NCBI GenBank assembly: GCA_016787785.1
Contig: JAEUTO010000003.1
Location: 1 to 64,000 of the forward strand
Reading direction: 5' to 3'
Length of the DNA: 64,000 bases
DNA from: Bacteroidia bacterium
Lineage (GTDB): Bacteria; Bacteroidota; Bacteroidia; B-17B0; Aurantibacillaceae
The translations under genes were made by a program, and so were the position numbers. Below the pieces are notes generated by a model. The model was not told the DNA's origin. It was given only the letters and a program-made list of their open reading frames with translations, and did not search any database. The first letter of the stretch is position 1. Each line of letters starts with the position of its first letter. Shown here in pieces: positions 41,877 to 49,792 of this stretch.

Positions 41877-42986
41877 TTATTCGGTTCTTTTACGCCACAC
41901 GGGCGAAATATGATTGGCGCATAATTCCATATTGATCTTGGGGTCAACAAGTAACTCTGGTGACACATTCTTATCAAATCCGTAATTTTCAAATATTGGA
42001 TCAATCGTGTATTTTTTTCCGCTGATGGCACAAGTACGTTCGCCCGAGAGTTTTTCGGGATCAATTTCATATTTGCCGGCATAAGCTACCTTTTTATTTT
42101 TTAAATAAAGTTTTGCCTGCTCGGTGTTTTGATATGCTTTAGAAATAGGCACGTCATATGTATCTAACGAATCCGGTGTTGCGGTTAATTCACCACTTAA
42201 AAAACAATGCATGACAGGTGCTTTTTTTACGGAAATTGTAATTGACTGTGCACCGTAATTTTTAAACCAGGTATTTTCAAAAGCGTTGGCAAACCAATAG
42301 GCAAATTTTCCTTTTTTCAAATTTGCTCCGGTAAAATTACCGATCTCGCAAAAAGGATAGATAAGATCGCAGCCTTCGGCTCTTGAAACGTAAAAGCCCT
42401 GGCTTTCGATAAATTTTTTTAATTGATCGGGTGTATATTCATATTGAAAAAAATCACCTCTATCAACTTTCTTTCCTATTAGTTTTTTTACTAATTCCTT
42501 AATGCTTCTTTTGAAATATCTGTATCGTAGTAAAAAGGATATATTTGGCGTGGTAATTATTGCCACACCTCCCGGACGTAATGCCCTATATGCTTCGGCA
42601 ATTGGCTTTTGTGGACCTTCAATAAAATGTTCAACTACACCTAAAGAAATATAGCCGCTTAACGAATTAGTTTCATAAGGCAGATCAAGAATATCTCCTT
42701 TTAAAAAAACAGCCTTTGGTTCAATATGATCTTTTGCTTCTTCAAGTTTTTTTATTACTTCATCCGAAAAGTCAATTCCTTCAATATCTATTCCTAATCG
42801 TCGCAAATAAAAAACATATCTTCCAACCCCGCAGCCCCCTTCGATCGTTTTACCGAACCGTGGAACATACTTTGTTATCCATTGACGGCCGCCATAAAAA
42901 TCCCACATCTTTATTTCAGAGTTAGGAGTAACGCCTCCCCACCAGTTATCCCAAACTGTTGATTTTTGGCCAAGGCTATTTTTCAT
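41877..42986 (-). CDS. SAM-dependent methyltransferase with extra C-terminal domain
   Basis: From ATG 42986 the protein has 369 residues. A class I methyltransferase domain is shown by TIEGGCGVGRYVFYLRRLG (motif I), IEGIDFSD (motif II) and YISLGVVEHFIEGPQ, followed by ALRPGG. The last 130 residues are additional and contain Cys-bearing segments (ERTCAISGKKYTI, MELCANHISP) whose role I cannot assign. The ORF is open to 43031, but an ATG at 42986 overlaps the preceding gene by only 11 bases. It probably methylates a sugar of the CDP-linked pathway. Confidence 0.8.
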   Translation of the reverse strand: MKNSLGQKSTVWDNWWGGVTPNSEIKMWDFYGGRQWITKYVPRFGKTIEGGCGVGRYVFYLRRLGIDIEGIDFSDEVIKKLEEAKDHIEPKAVFLKGDILDLPYETNSLSGYISLGVVEHFIEGPQKPIAEAYRALRPGGVAIITTPNISFLLRYRYFKRSIKELVKKLIGKKVDRGDFFQYEYTPDQLKKFIESQGFYVSRAEGCDLIYPFCEIGNFTGANLKKGKFAYWFANAFENTWFKNYGAQSITISVKKAPVMHCFLSGELTATPDSLDTYDVPISKAYQNTEQAKLYLKNKKVAYAGKYEIDPEKLSGERTCAISGKKYTIDPIFENYGFDKNVSPELLVDPKINMELCANHISPVWRKRTE

Positions 42987-44112
42987 TGCAAAATAATTTA
43001 ATGTGTTCAAGAATATAATCCACTTCTTCAAATGTCAGATCAGCATGTAAAGGCAGCGTAATAAATTTATTTGCTTCGTTTTCGATATAAGCACAATCTT
43101 TTGCAAACGGTTTAAATAAAGGTTGAACGCTAAGTGGTGTATAATGGCAACCGGTTGCAATACCTTTGCTTTTTAAATACAACATCAGATCGTCTCGTTG
43201 CTCTGATCTTATACCAAACATTTGATAATGATAATTTTCAGGTTCAAAAGGTAATAATGCTTTTACATTTTGGATATTTTTAATGCCATCTAAGTATCTT
43301 CTGATTATTTTTGCGCGCTTTTCATTAAAGGTTGGCAGTTTTTTTAATTGAGCCAAACCAATTGCAGCTGCAAGATCATTCATGTTGTATTTATAACCCA
43401 GCACATTTAATTCGTAAAACCAATGTAGTGCATCTTTATTTGCGGTTGTATACGCTTGCGCTGTCTTCCAATTATCTTTATCGATCCCTACCCAACGCAT
43501 GGCTTTACTATCTTTAAAAAGTTTCGGCTCGTTGGTTACCATCATGCCGCCATCGCCAGTTGTCATTAATTTTTTTTCTTCAAAAGAATAACATCCAATA
43601 TCTCCCCAGGTGCCAAGAATTTTTCCTTTATAGTTTGCACCTGCGGTATGAGCGCAGTCTTCAATAACTTTTAAATTACGTTCTTTTGCCCAAGGCACTA
43701 ATTTTTCCATTGGAACGGGGTGCCCTGCGTAGTGCACAGGAATTACGGCAACACAATCTTTGTCATATTTTTTATTCAGGTCCTCCAGATCCATACCTAA
43801 CGTAACAGGATCAGAGTCGATGAAAACAGGAACAAGCCTATTGTAAAGAACTGCCGATGCAGTTGCTGAAAATGTTAAAGATGGCACCAATACTTTTTTT
43901 CCTTCGGGAAAATTAAATGCTGCTAATGCTAAGTGCAATGCTGCTGTTGCAGAGTTTAAACCAATTGCCATTTCAGCTCCAACAAATTCGGCCCACTGTT
44001 TTTCAAATTCACTTACATTTGGTCCCAGACCAACCCATGAGCGCTCAAAGGCTTCTCTAATATTCTGCAATTCTTCTTCGCCTAATGAAGGTTTAAATAA
44101 TCTTATGTTCAT
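42976..44112 (-). CDS. DegT/DnrJ/EryC1-family sugar aminotransferase
   Basis: The 378-residue PLP enzyme has LNSATAALHLALAAFNF, VIEDCAHTAGA and the Schiff-base Lys in CYSFEEKKLMTTGDGGMMV. It keeps this Lys, so it is an aminotransferase rather than an RfbH-type 3-dehydrase, which has His there and an iron-sulfur cluster. With rfbF, rfbG and the 3,5-epimerase homologue it would give a CDP-linked amino-6-deoxy sugar. It overlaps the epimerase gene by 4 bases. Confidence 0.85.
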   Translation of the reverse strand: MNIRLFKPSLGEEELQNIREAFERSWVGLGPNVSEFEKQWAEFVGAEMAIGLNSATAALHLALAAFNFPEGKKVLVPSLTFSATASAVLYNRLVPVFIDSDPVTLGMDLEDLNKKYDKDCVAVIPVHYAGHPVPMEKLVPWAKERNLKVIEDCAHTAGANYKGKILGTWGDIGCYSFEEKKLMTTGDGGMMVTNEPKLFKDSKAMRWVGIDKDNWKTAQAYTTANKDALHWFYELNVLGYKYNMNDLAAAIGLAQLKKLPTFNEKRAKIIRRYLDGIKNIQNVKALLPFEPENYHYQMFGIRSEQRDDLMLYLKSKGIATGCHYTPLSVQPLFKPFAKDCAYIENEANKFITLPLHADLTFEEVDYILEHIKLFCNEK

Positions 44113-44669
44113 AGTTTAACTGCATTGTGTTTATTAATAAATTCTTTTAAAGTTAAATTCAAATTATCTTTTTCTGATAATGTTGGTGTTTGTGTTGGCC
44201 AATTTATTTTAAGATCCTCATCCTTCCATATCAATCCCAATTCGTGTGGTTTTGAATACACATTATCCACTTTATAAACCACCTCGCTAATTTCAGTGAG
44301 CGTGCAAAAACCATGAGCAAAACCCCTTGGTATAAATATCATTTTTTTATTTTCCTCACTTAATTCTATTGCATCCCATTGTCCAAAAGAACTCGAGTTT
44401 TCCCTCAGATCAACAAACACATCTAAAATAGCACCTTTGATACACCGTACTAATTTTGTTTCGGAAAATGGGGGAAGTTGAAAATGCAAACCTCTAATAG
44501 TATTTTTCTTCTCGGTACGTGAGTGATTTTCCTGCATCCATTTTAAATTCATTCCTTGCTTTGAAAAAAGAACATCATCATATGTTCTCATAAAAAAACC
44601 ACGCTCATCCTTTATTGGATTTAACGTTATCTCAAAAACGCCATTTAATTTGCGTTCTTTAATTTCCAT
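44109..44669 (-). CDS. dTDP-4-dehydrorhamnose 3,5-epimerase family protein
   Basis: The 186-residue cupin shows the RmlC signature DERGFFMRTYDD, ENHSRTEKKNTIRGLHFQLP (with the catalytic His), IFIPRGFAHGFCTL and VVYKVDNVYSK (Tyr). In this context its substrate would be a CDP-4-keto-6-deoxyhexose from rfbG rather than the dTDP sugar. No rmlA, rmlB or rmlD homologues are adjacent. It overlaps rfbG by 25 bases. Confidence 0.85.
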   Translation of the reverse strand: MEIKERKLNGVFEITLNPIKDERGFFMRTYDDVLFSKQGMNLKWMQENHSRTEKKNTIRGLHFQLPPFSETKLVRCIKGAILDVFVDLRENSSSFGQWDAIELSEENKKMIFIPRGFAHGFCTLTEISEVVYKVDNVYSKPHELGLIWKDEDLKINWPTQTPTLSEKDNLNLTLKEFINKHNAVKL

Positions 44670-45721
44670 TGCTGTTCATAAAATTTTATTTGCAACTGCG
44701 TTAACTCCAATACGTTTTCATGGGCAGCAGCTTTGTACCAATCTGTAGTTAACTTTACACACTGATCAAAACTTAAGACCGGCTTCCATTTTAATTTATT
44801 AACCGCCTTAGTAATATCCAACATTAATAAGTTTGCTTCATGCAGTTGTCCTGGTTTTGAAATATCAACCCACTTTCCTTTTTCAAAATTTTCAATTATT
44901 TTTTCTACCACTAATTGAACGGGGTATACTTCATCGATGTTAGGGCCAAAATTCCATCCTTCGGAAAACGCTCTCTTATTTTGAATTAATTCCGAACCTA
45001 ATTTCAGATATCCACTCAAAGGTTCAAGAACATGTTGCCAAGGCCTTATAGATCCGGGGTTCCTTAACTCAATATTTTTATTATTTGCTATTGCTCTAAT
45101 AATGTCGGGAACAAGTCTATTGTCTGACCAATCTCCTCCGCCAATTACATTACCGGCTCTAGCAGAGGCGATGTTACAATCAGTATCACCCGAAAAAAAA
45201 GATCTGCGATAAGAACTAATAATTAATTCGGCTGCTCCTTTACTTGCGCTATATGGATCATGGCCACCCATTGGCTCATCTTCCGTATAGCCCTTTAGCG
45301 TTTCTTTATTCTCATAACATTTGTCGGTGGTAATAATAACTGCTGATTTAACGGAAGGTGTTTGTTTAATTGCCTCTAAAACATTTACAGTTCCCATTAC
45401 ATTTGTCTCAAAAGTTGAAACAGGATCATTATAACTTTTTATGACAAGGGCTTGTGCAGCTAAATGAAAAACGACCTCGGGTTTTTCTTTTTCAAAAACT
45501 TTTTTCAGTTCATTCAGGTCACAAATATTTCCACGATGATCAATTATCTGATCGGAAATTTTTGACGCTTCGAAAATTCCATTTTTATGATCAGGATCAA
45601 GAGAAAATCCTATCACATCCGCGCCGATCATTTTAAGCCATATACTTAACCAGGTTCCTTTAAAACCTGTGTGCCCGGTAACTAAAACTTTTTTGCCTTT
45701 ATAGCTATTTAAGAAATCCAT
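44645..45721 (-). CDS. rfbG: CDP-glucose 4,6-dehydratase
   Basis: From ATG 45721 the protein has 358 residues. The extended SDR shows KVLVTGHTGFKGTWLSIWL, the hallmark of RfbG, AVIITTDKCYENKE and the YSASK active site, and VIGGGDWSDNRLVPDIIRA. It converts CDP-glucose to CDP-4-keto-6-deoxyglucose. It begins 2 bases after the rfbF stop. A longer in-frame start at 45757 would run into rfbF. Confidence 0.92.
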   Translation of the reverse strand: MDFLNSYKGKKVLVTGHTGFKGTWLSIWLKMIGADVIGFSLDPDHKNGIFEASKISDQIIDHRGNICDLNELKKVFEKEKPEVVFHLAAQALVIKSYNDPVSTFETNVMGTVNVLEAIKQTPSVKSAVIITTDKCYENKETLKGYTEDEPMGGHDPYSASKGAAELIISSYRRSFFSGDTDCNIASARAGNVIGGGDWSDNRLVPDIIRAIANNKNIELRNPGSIRPWQHVLEPLSGYLKLGSELIQNKRAFSEGWNFGPNIDEVYPVQLVVEKIIENFEKGKWVDISKPGQLHEANLLMLDITKAVNKLKWKPVLSFDQCVKLTTDWYKAAAHENVLELTQLQIKFYEQQWKLKNAN

Positions 45722-45723
45722 TT

Positions 45724-46503
45724 TTACCAGATCTTCCAGATAGGATCTTCTTTCCACATCTTTTCAAGCAATTGATTATCTCTAAAAGTATCCATGCACT
45801 GCCAAAAATCCTTATGCTTGTAAACAGACAACTGACTTTTTGCAACCAATCCATCAATAGGTTCGTTCTCTATTGTACACGATACGTCATCTGGAATAAG
45901 ACTCAAAAATTCTTTTTTAAATACAAAGTAACCGCCGTTTATTGGCGCCTGCGATTCAACATCTTTTAATTGTTGTTTAAATTTAAATACCACATCGCCT
46001 TTAATTACCAGATCGCCAAAACGAGACGGTGGATAAACACCTGTTACTGTTCCGATTGTATTTTTCTCAGAATGGAATTTTACCAACTCAGCAATATTTA
46101 CATTACTAACCGCATCACCGTAAGTAAGCATAAAATTATCTTCCGTAATATATCTGGCACATTGTTTTACTCTGTAACCCGTCATTGTTTCTGCCCCTGT
46201 CTCAACCAAAGTAACTTTCCAGTCTTCTGAAATATTATTTGAATGAACTTCCACATTTCCATTTTTCGAAAGATCAACAGTAAAGTCGGAATTGTATTTA
46301 TTATAATTCAAAAAATAATCTCGTATTACATTTCCTTTGTAACCTAAGGCAAGAACAAATTCCTTATAACCAAAATGCGCATAGTGTTTCATAATGTGCC
46401 ACAGTATTGGTTTGCCTCCAATTTCTACCATTGGTTTTGGCTTGTACTCGGTTTCTTCTCTTAACCTTGTGCCCATTCCACCGCATAATATTATAACTTT
46501 CAT
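45724..46503 (-). CDS. rfbF: Glucose-1-phosphate cytidylyltransferase
   Basis: The 259-residue protein carries the RfbF signature ILCGGMGTRLREETEYKPKP, WHIMKHYAHFGYKEFVLALG, and MLTYGDAVSNVN with the metal-binding Asp. It makes CDP-glucose from CTP and glucose-1-phosphate, the substrate of the neighbouring rfbG. Length and motifs match the family closely. Confidence 0.93.
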   Translation of the reverse strand: MKVIILCGGMGTRLREETEYKPKPMVEIGGKPILWHIMKHYAHFGYKEFVLALGYKGNVIRDYFLNYNKYNSDFTVDLSKNGNVEVHSNNISEDWKVTLVETGAETMTGYRVKQCARYITEDNFMLTYGDAVSNVNIAELVKFHSEKNTIGTVTGVYPPSRFGDLVIKGDVVFKFKQQLKDVESQAPINGGYFVFKKEFLSLIPDDVSCTIENEPIDGLVAKSQLSVYKHKDFWQCMDTFRDNQLLEKMWKEDPIWKIW

Positions 46504-46519
46504 ATTTTTTTATTAATTT

Positions 46520-47509
46520 TTATTTCAAATTTTTCCAATACCAATCAACAGCTTCCTTTAAACCAGTGTCTAATGTATGAGACGGTTTGTACCCAAGTAA
46601 TGTTTCCGCCTTTTCGATGGATGCAAGCGAATGAGGAATATCACCAAGACGTGCAGAACCATGTATGACTTGTATTTTAGCAATTTCCGGATCATATTCG
46701 CTCAAATATTTTTTTAATAATCTTGTCATCCAATTCAGATCGGCCCGCTCGCCCACAGCAGTATTAAATACCTGACACTTTGCTTCGGGATTTGTTGTGG
46801 TAGCGGCTAAATGATTCATTTGAATCACATTATCAATATAAGTAAAATCGCGCGAGTTGGTGCCATCACCATTTATTTTCGGGCTTTCATGCGCCATTAA
46901 CTGCATGGTAAATTTTGGGATCACCGCCGCGTAAGCGCCGTTAGGATCCTGCCTACGACCATATACGTTAAAGTAGCGAAGCCCAATGCAATCCAAACCA
47001 TAATTTAAACCAAACACGTGCGCATATAACTCATTTACATACTTTGTAACTGCGTATGGTGATAATGGCTTGCCAATAACATCTTCCAGTTTAGGCAACG
47101 CTTCAGAATCTCCATACGTACTCGAGCTTGCCGCATAGATAACTCTTTTAACTTTTGCATCACGTGCTGCCACCAAAACATTTAAAAATCCACCAACATT
47201 AACTTCATTGGTTGTGATGGGATCATTTAAACTTCGTGGCACTGAACCTAATGCAGCTTGCTGCAAAACGATCTGCACACCATCAACAGCTTTTTTACAA
47301 TCATTAAGATCGCGTATATCGCCTTTTAATAAAGTAAAATTTTTATTCTCTAAAAATGATTGAATGTTTTCCATCCTGCCCGTCGAAAAATTATCTAAAC
47401 AAATTACTTCATTTGCATGTTGTAATAAATGTTCGCACAAATTGGAGCCGATAAATCCGGCTCCGCCGGTTACCAAAACTCTGGAGTTAGTTATTTTTGT
47501 ATATGACAT
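46520..47509 (-). CDS. UDP-N-acetylhexosamine 4-epimerase-type SDR (WbpP/TviC-like)
   Basis: The 329-residue extended SDR has RVLVTGGAGFIGSNLCEHLL, the diagnostic QQAALGSVPRSLNDP, AASSSTYGDS, the active YAVTK and the FNVYGRRQDPNGAYAAVIP block. These are typical of the WbpP/TviC/WbgU group that interconverts UDP-GlcNAc and UDP-GalNAc, or the corresponding uronic acids. It is the first gene of the long minus-strand polysaccharide cluster. Confidence 0.85.
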   Translation of the reverse strand: MSYTKITNSRVLVTGGAGFIGSNLCEHLLQHANEVICLDNFSTGRMENIQSFLENKNFTLLKGDIRDLNDCKKAVDGVQIVLQQAALGSVPRSLNDPITTNEVNVGGFLNVLVAARDAKVKRVIYAASSSTYGDSEALPKLEDVIGKPLSPYAVTKYVNELYAHVFGLNYGLDCIGLRYFNVYGRRQDPNGAYAAVIPKFTMQLMAHESPKINGDGTNSRDFTYIDNVIQMNHLAATTTNPEAKCQVFNTAVGERADLNWMTRLLKKYLSEYDPEIAKIQVIHGSARLGDIPHSLASIEKAETLLGYKPSHTLDTGLKEAVDWYWKNLK

Positions 47510-47940
47510 ATAAAATCAAATTAAGCTGTTATAGTATAATCAATGAGTATTTAAAATTTTAACATATTAGGCCATTTTTTACATTTTAAATTTGCATATA
47601 TTTAACAATCAGATAGTTATAACGGTAATAGCTTCGCCTCCTCAGTCACAGGGTAGCTAAGGAGGCAAAACTCATCGAAAGCGTTAAAATTAGCATAATT
47701 TCTCTAAGTTTTTGGGGTATTTTTCTCTAAAATCAGTGGTTTTATTAAAAAAAATTAGTGCATAACATTTTAAATTTTAGGTTTCAATATCATCAATTTA
47801 TGGCTTATTTACCTGTTAATGATAAGCGATTTTTTTGACCCACGAATAGGTAACATTGCCGAGTTTGAATAAAAAAACAACTGTGCGGGTTTTTTTGAAT
47901 TCTCTAAAAAAACAAAAAATTCACACATAATTAAAAATAA
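47510..47940. other. Divergent control region between polysaccharide operon and clc gene, with a hairpin
   Basis: About 430 bases with no gene. A 7-bp perfect inverted repeat GCCTCCT (47636-47642) and AGGAGGC (47660-47666) with a 17-base loop lies about 130 bases before the operon start, possibly in its leader. No consensus promoter with both elements is found for either side. The rest is AT-rich. Confidence 0.4.
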
Positions 47941-49722
47941 ATGAGGTTTTTACTAAGTATTTTTTTCAGGGCCAACCGATTAATTGTTTTGATCCAACAA
48001 AAATTAACCACAAAACAATTTGTTATTTTTAGCGCAATTTTAATTGGCTTAACAGCTGGTTTAGCCGCTGTTTTTTTAAAATTATTAGTGCACTGGCTTC
48101 TTGGGGGCATCGAAGTTATTTCCTCAAACAAACAATGGATCATCGCCGCCTTTCCAATAATTGGTATAAGTTTGTGTGTCATCTTTATACATTATATAAA
48201 TGGCAATAAACTCGGAAAAGGCCTTGCCAATATTATTTACGCCATTGCTAAAAAATCAAGTATCCTTCCAAAAGATCAAACTTATAGCCACATTATCTCA
48301 AGCGGTCTAACGGTTGGCTTTGGCGGATCTTCAGGCCTTGAATCGCCCATTGTTACTACCGGTTCGGCTATAGGCTCAAATTTTGGAAAAACCTACAAAC
48401 TCACTTATAAAGAGCGTACTTTACTTTTAGCATGCGGTGCGGCTGCAGGTATTGCTGGTGCTTTTAACACACCTATTGCCGGTGTTTTATTTGCGCTGGA
48501 AGTGTTATTGGTTGAGGCAAACATTTCCGCGTTTATTCCAATTTTAATTGCGTCAGCCTCCGGAGCGTTATGCTCCAAAGTAATTCTGAAAGAAGATCTG
48601 CTTTTACAGTTTAAATTACAAGAACCTTTTAATTATTATAATGTACCTTTTTATATTTTACTTGGTTGCCTGGCAGGTGTAGTATCCTTTTATTATTCTA
48701 AAACTTTTATGGCCACCGAAAATTACTTTAAAAAATTTGAGACCAATAAGGTCTTAAAAGTACTTGTTGGAGGTATTGGCTTGTATGTGCTTATTTTACT
48801 GGTACCCCCGCTTTTTGGTGAAGGCTACAAAAGCATTAAGCTCCTTTCAAATTTAAATACCGATTCTGTTTTTAGTAACTCCATTTTGTTCAACGGCCAG
48901 GTATCAAAACCCGTTATCTATCTTTTGCTGCTAGTTGTTATTCTATTAAAACCAATTGCAACCGGCTTTACATTGGGTAGCGGTGGCAATGGCGGTAATT
49001 TTGCACCCTCCCTTTTTGTTGGTGCTTTTACCGGCTTTCTTTTTTCTTCAATAATTACCGACCTGGGGTTTAAATTACCAATAAGTAATTTTACAATTGT
49101 AGCAATGGCGGGAGTTTTAAGTGGCATTTTTCATGCACCATTAACTGGTATTTTTATTATAGCGGAGGTGACCGGCGGTTATGAACTAATTATTCCTCTT
49201 ATGATCGTATCTGCTCTAAGCTATGCTGTGTCAAAATACTTTATGCCTTTAAATATTGATATGCTTAAATTATCGAAGAAAGAAAAAATTATTGTTACAA
49301 ATACCGATTCATATTTACTTAGCAATATAGAAGTTTCCAAGCTTGTTGAGTACGATTTTTCGCAAATACCGGTTAACATTAAATTAAGAAAATTAGTGGA
49401 ACTTATCTCTACCTCTAAGCGTAATATTTTTCCGGTGGTTAATAAAGACGGGCATTTAAAGGGTTTAATTACGATTGATGATATAAGAGAAATTATGTTT
49501 AAGCAGGAACTGTACGATGTGATAACCGTAAAAGAGCTAATGCACGAACCCACCTGTATAATTACTGAAAAAGACGATATTACCTCTGCAATGAAACGTT
49601 TTGACGAATCGCACCTCTGGAATATACCTGTTGTATTTAACGGAAAATTTGAAGGCTTCATCTCCAAATCTTCTATCCTTGAAAAATACAGGGAAGTACT
49701 TATTAATACTTCCTTAGAGTGA
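47941..49722 (+). CDS. CLC-family chloride channel/transporter with CBS domain pair
   Basis: The 593-residue membrane protein has the CLC fold: GGSSGLESPIV (gating Glu134), ACGAAAGIAGAFNTPIAGVLFALE and GSGGNGGNFAPSLFVGAFTG. The position of the intracellular proton Glu (E203 in the E. coli exchanger) falls on Val188, directly after Glu187 in LFALEVLL; eukaryotic CLC channels also have Val there. The C-terminal 140 residues form two CBS domains (LISTSKRNIFPVVNKDGHL and AMKRFDESHLWNIPVV). It is the only plus-strand gene between the polysaccharide cluster and 60719. Confidence 0.88.
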   Translation: MRFLLSIFFRANRLIVLIQQKLTTKQFVIFSAILIGLTAGLAAVFLKLLVHWLLGGIEVISSNKQWIIAAFPIIGISLCVIFIHYINGNKLGKGLANIIYAIAKKSSILPKDQTYSHIISSGLTVGFGGSSGLESPIVTTGSAIGSNFGKTYKLTYKERTLLLACGAAAGIAGAFNTPIAGVLFALEVLLVEANISAFIPILIASASGALCSKVILKEDLLLQFKLQEPFNYYNVPFYILLGCLAGVVSFYYSKTFMATENYFKKFETNKVLKVLVGGIGLYVLILLVPPLFGEGYKSIKLLSNLNTDSVFSNSILFNGQVSKPVIYLLLLVVILLKPIATGFTLGSGGNGGNFAPSLFVGAFTGFLFSSIITDLGFKLPISNFTIVAMAGVLSGIFHAPLTGIFIIAEVTGGYELIIPLMIVSALSYAVSKYFMPLNIDMLKLSKKEKIIVTNTDSYLLSNIEVSKLVEYDFSQIPVNIKLRKLVELISTSKRNIFPVVNKDGHLKGLITIDDIREIMFKQELYDVITVKELMHEPTCIITEKDDITSAMKRFDESHLWNIPVVFNGKFEGFISKSSILEKYREVLINTSLE

Positions 49723-49744
49723 TTTATCCCCCAGATCAAAAAAA

Positions 49745-49771
49745 ATCCGCGCTGTTATTCACAACGCGGAT
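49745..49771 (-). terminator. Intrinsic terminator of T9SS paralogue 3
   Basis: ATCCGCG (49765-49771 on the minus strand) pairs with CGCGGAT (49745-49751) and is followed by a T-rich stretch. It lies 22 bases past the stop at 49793 and shortly after the convergent clc gene end, so it may serve both. Confidence 0.65.
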
Positions 49772-49792
49772 CTTTAAGAAAAATTATTTTTG

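Noticed and set aside
45724-47509. A dTDP-rhamnose (rmlABCD) pathway
   Set aside because: Only an RmlC-type epimerase is present; RmlA, RmlB and RmlD homologues are lacking and the partners are rfbF and rfbG.
47510-47940. Fluoride riboswitch upstream of the CLC gene
   Set aside because: Fluoride riboswitches are common before clcF genes, but the GGnGATGG...CCGCC pseudoknot core is absent; the only helix is a simple 7-bp stem.
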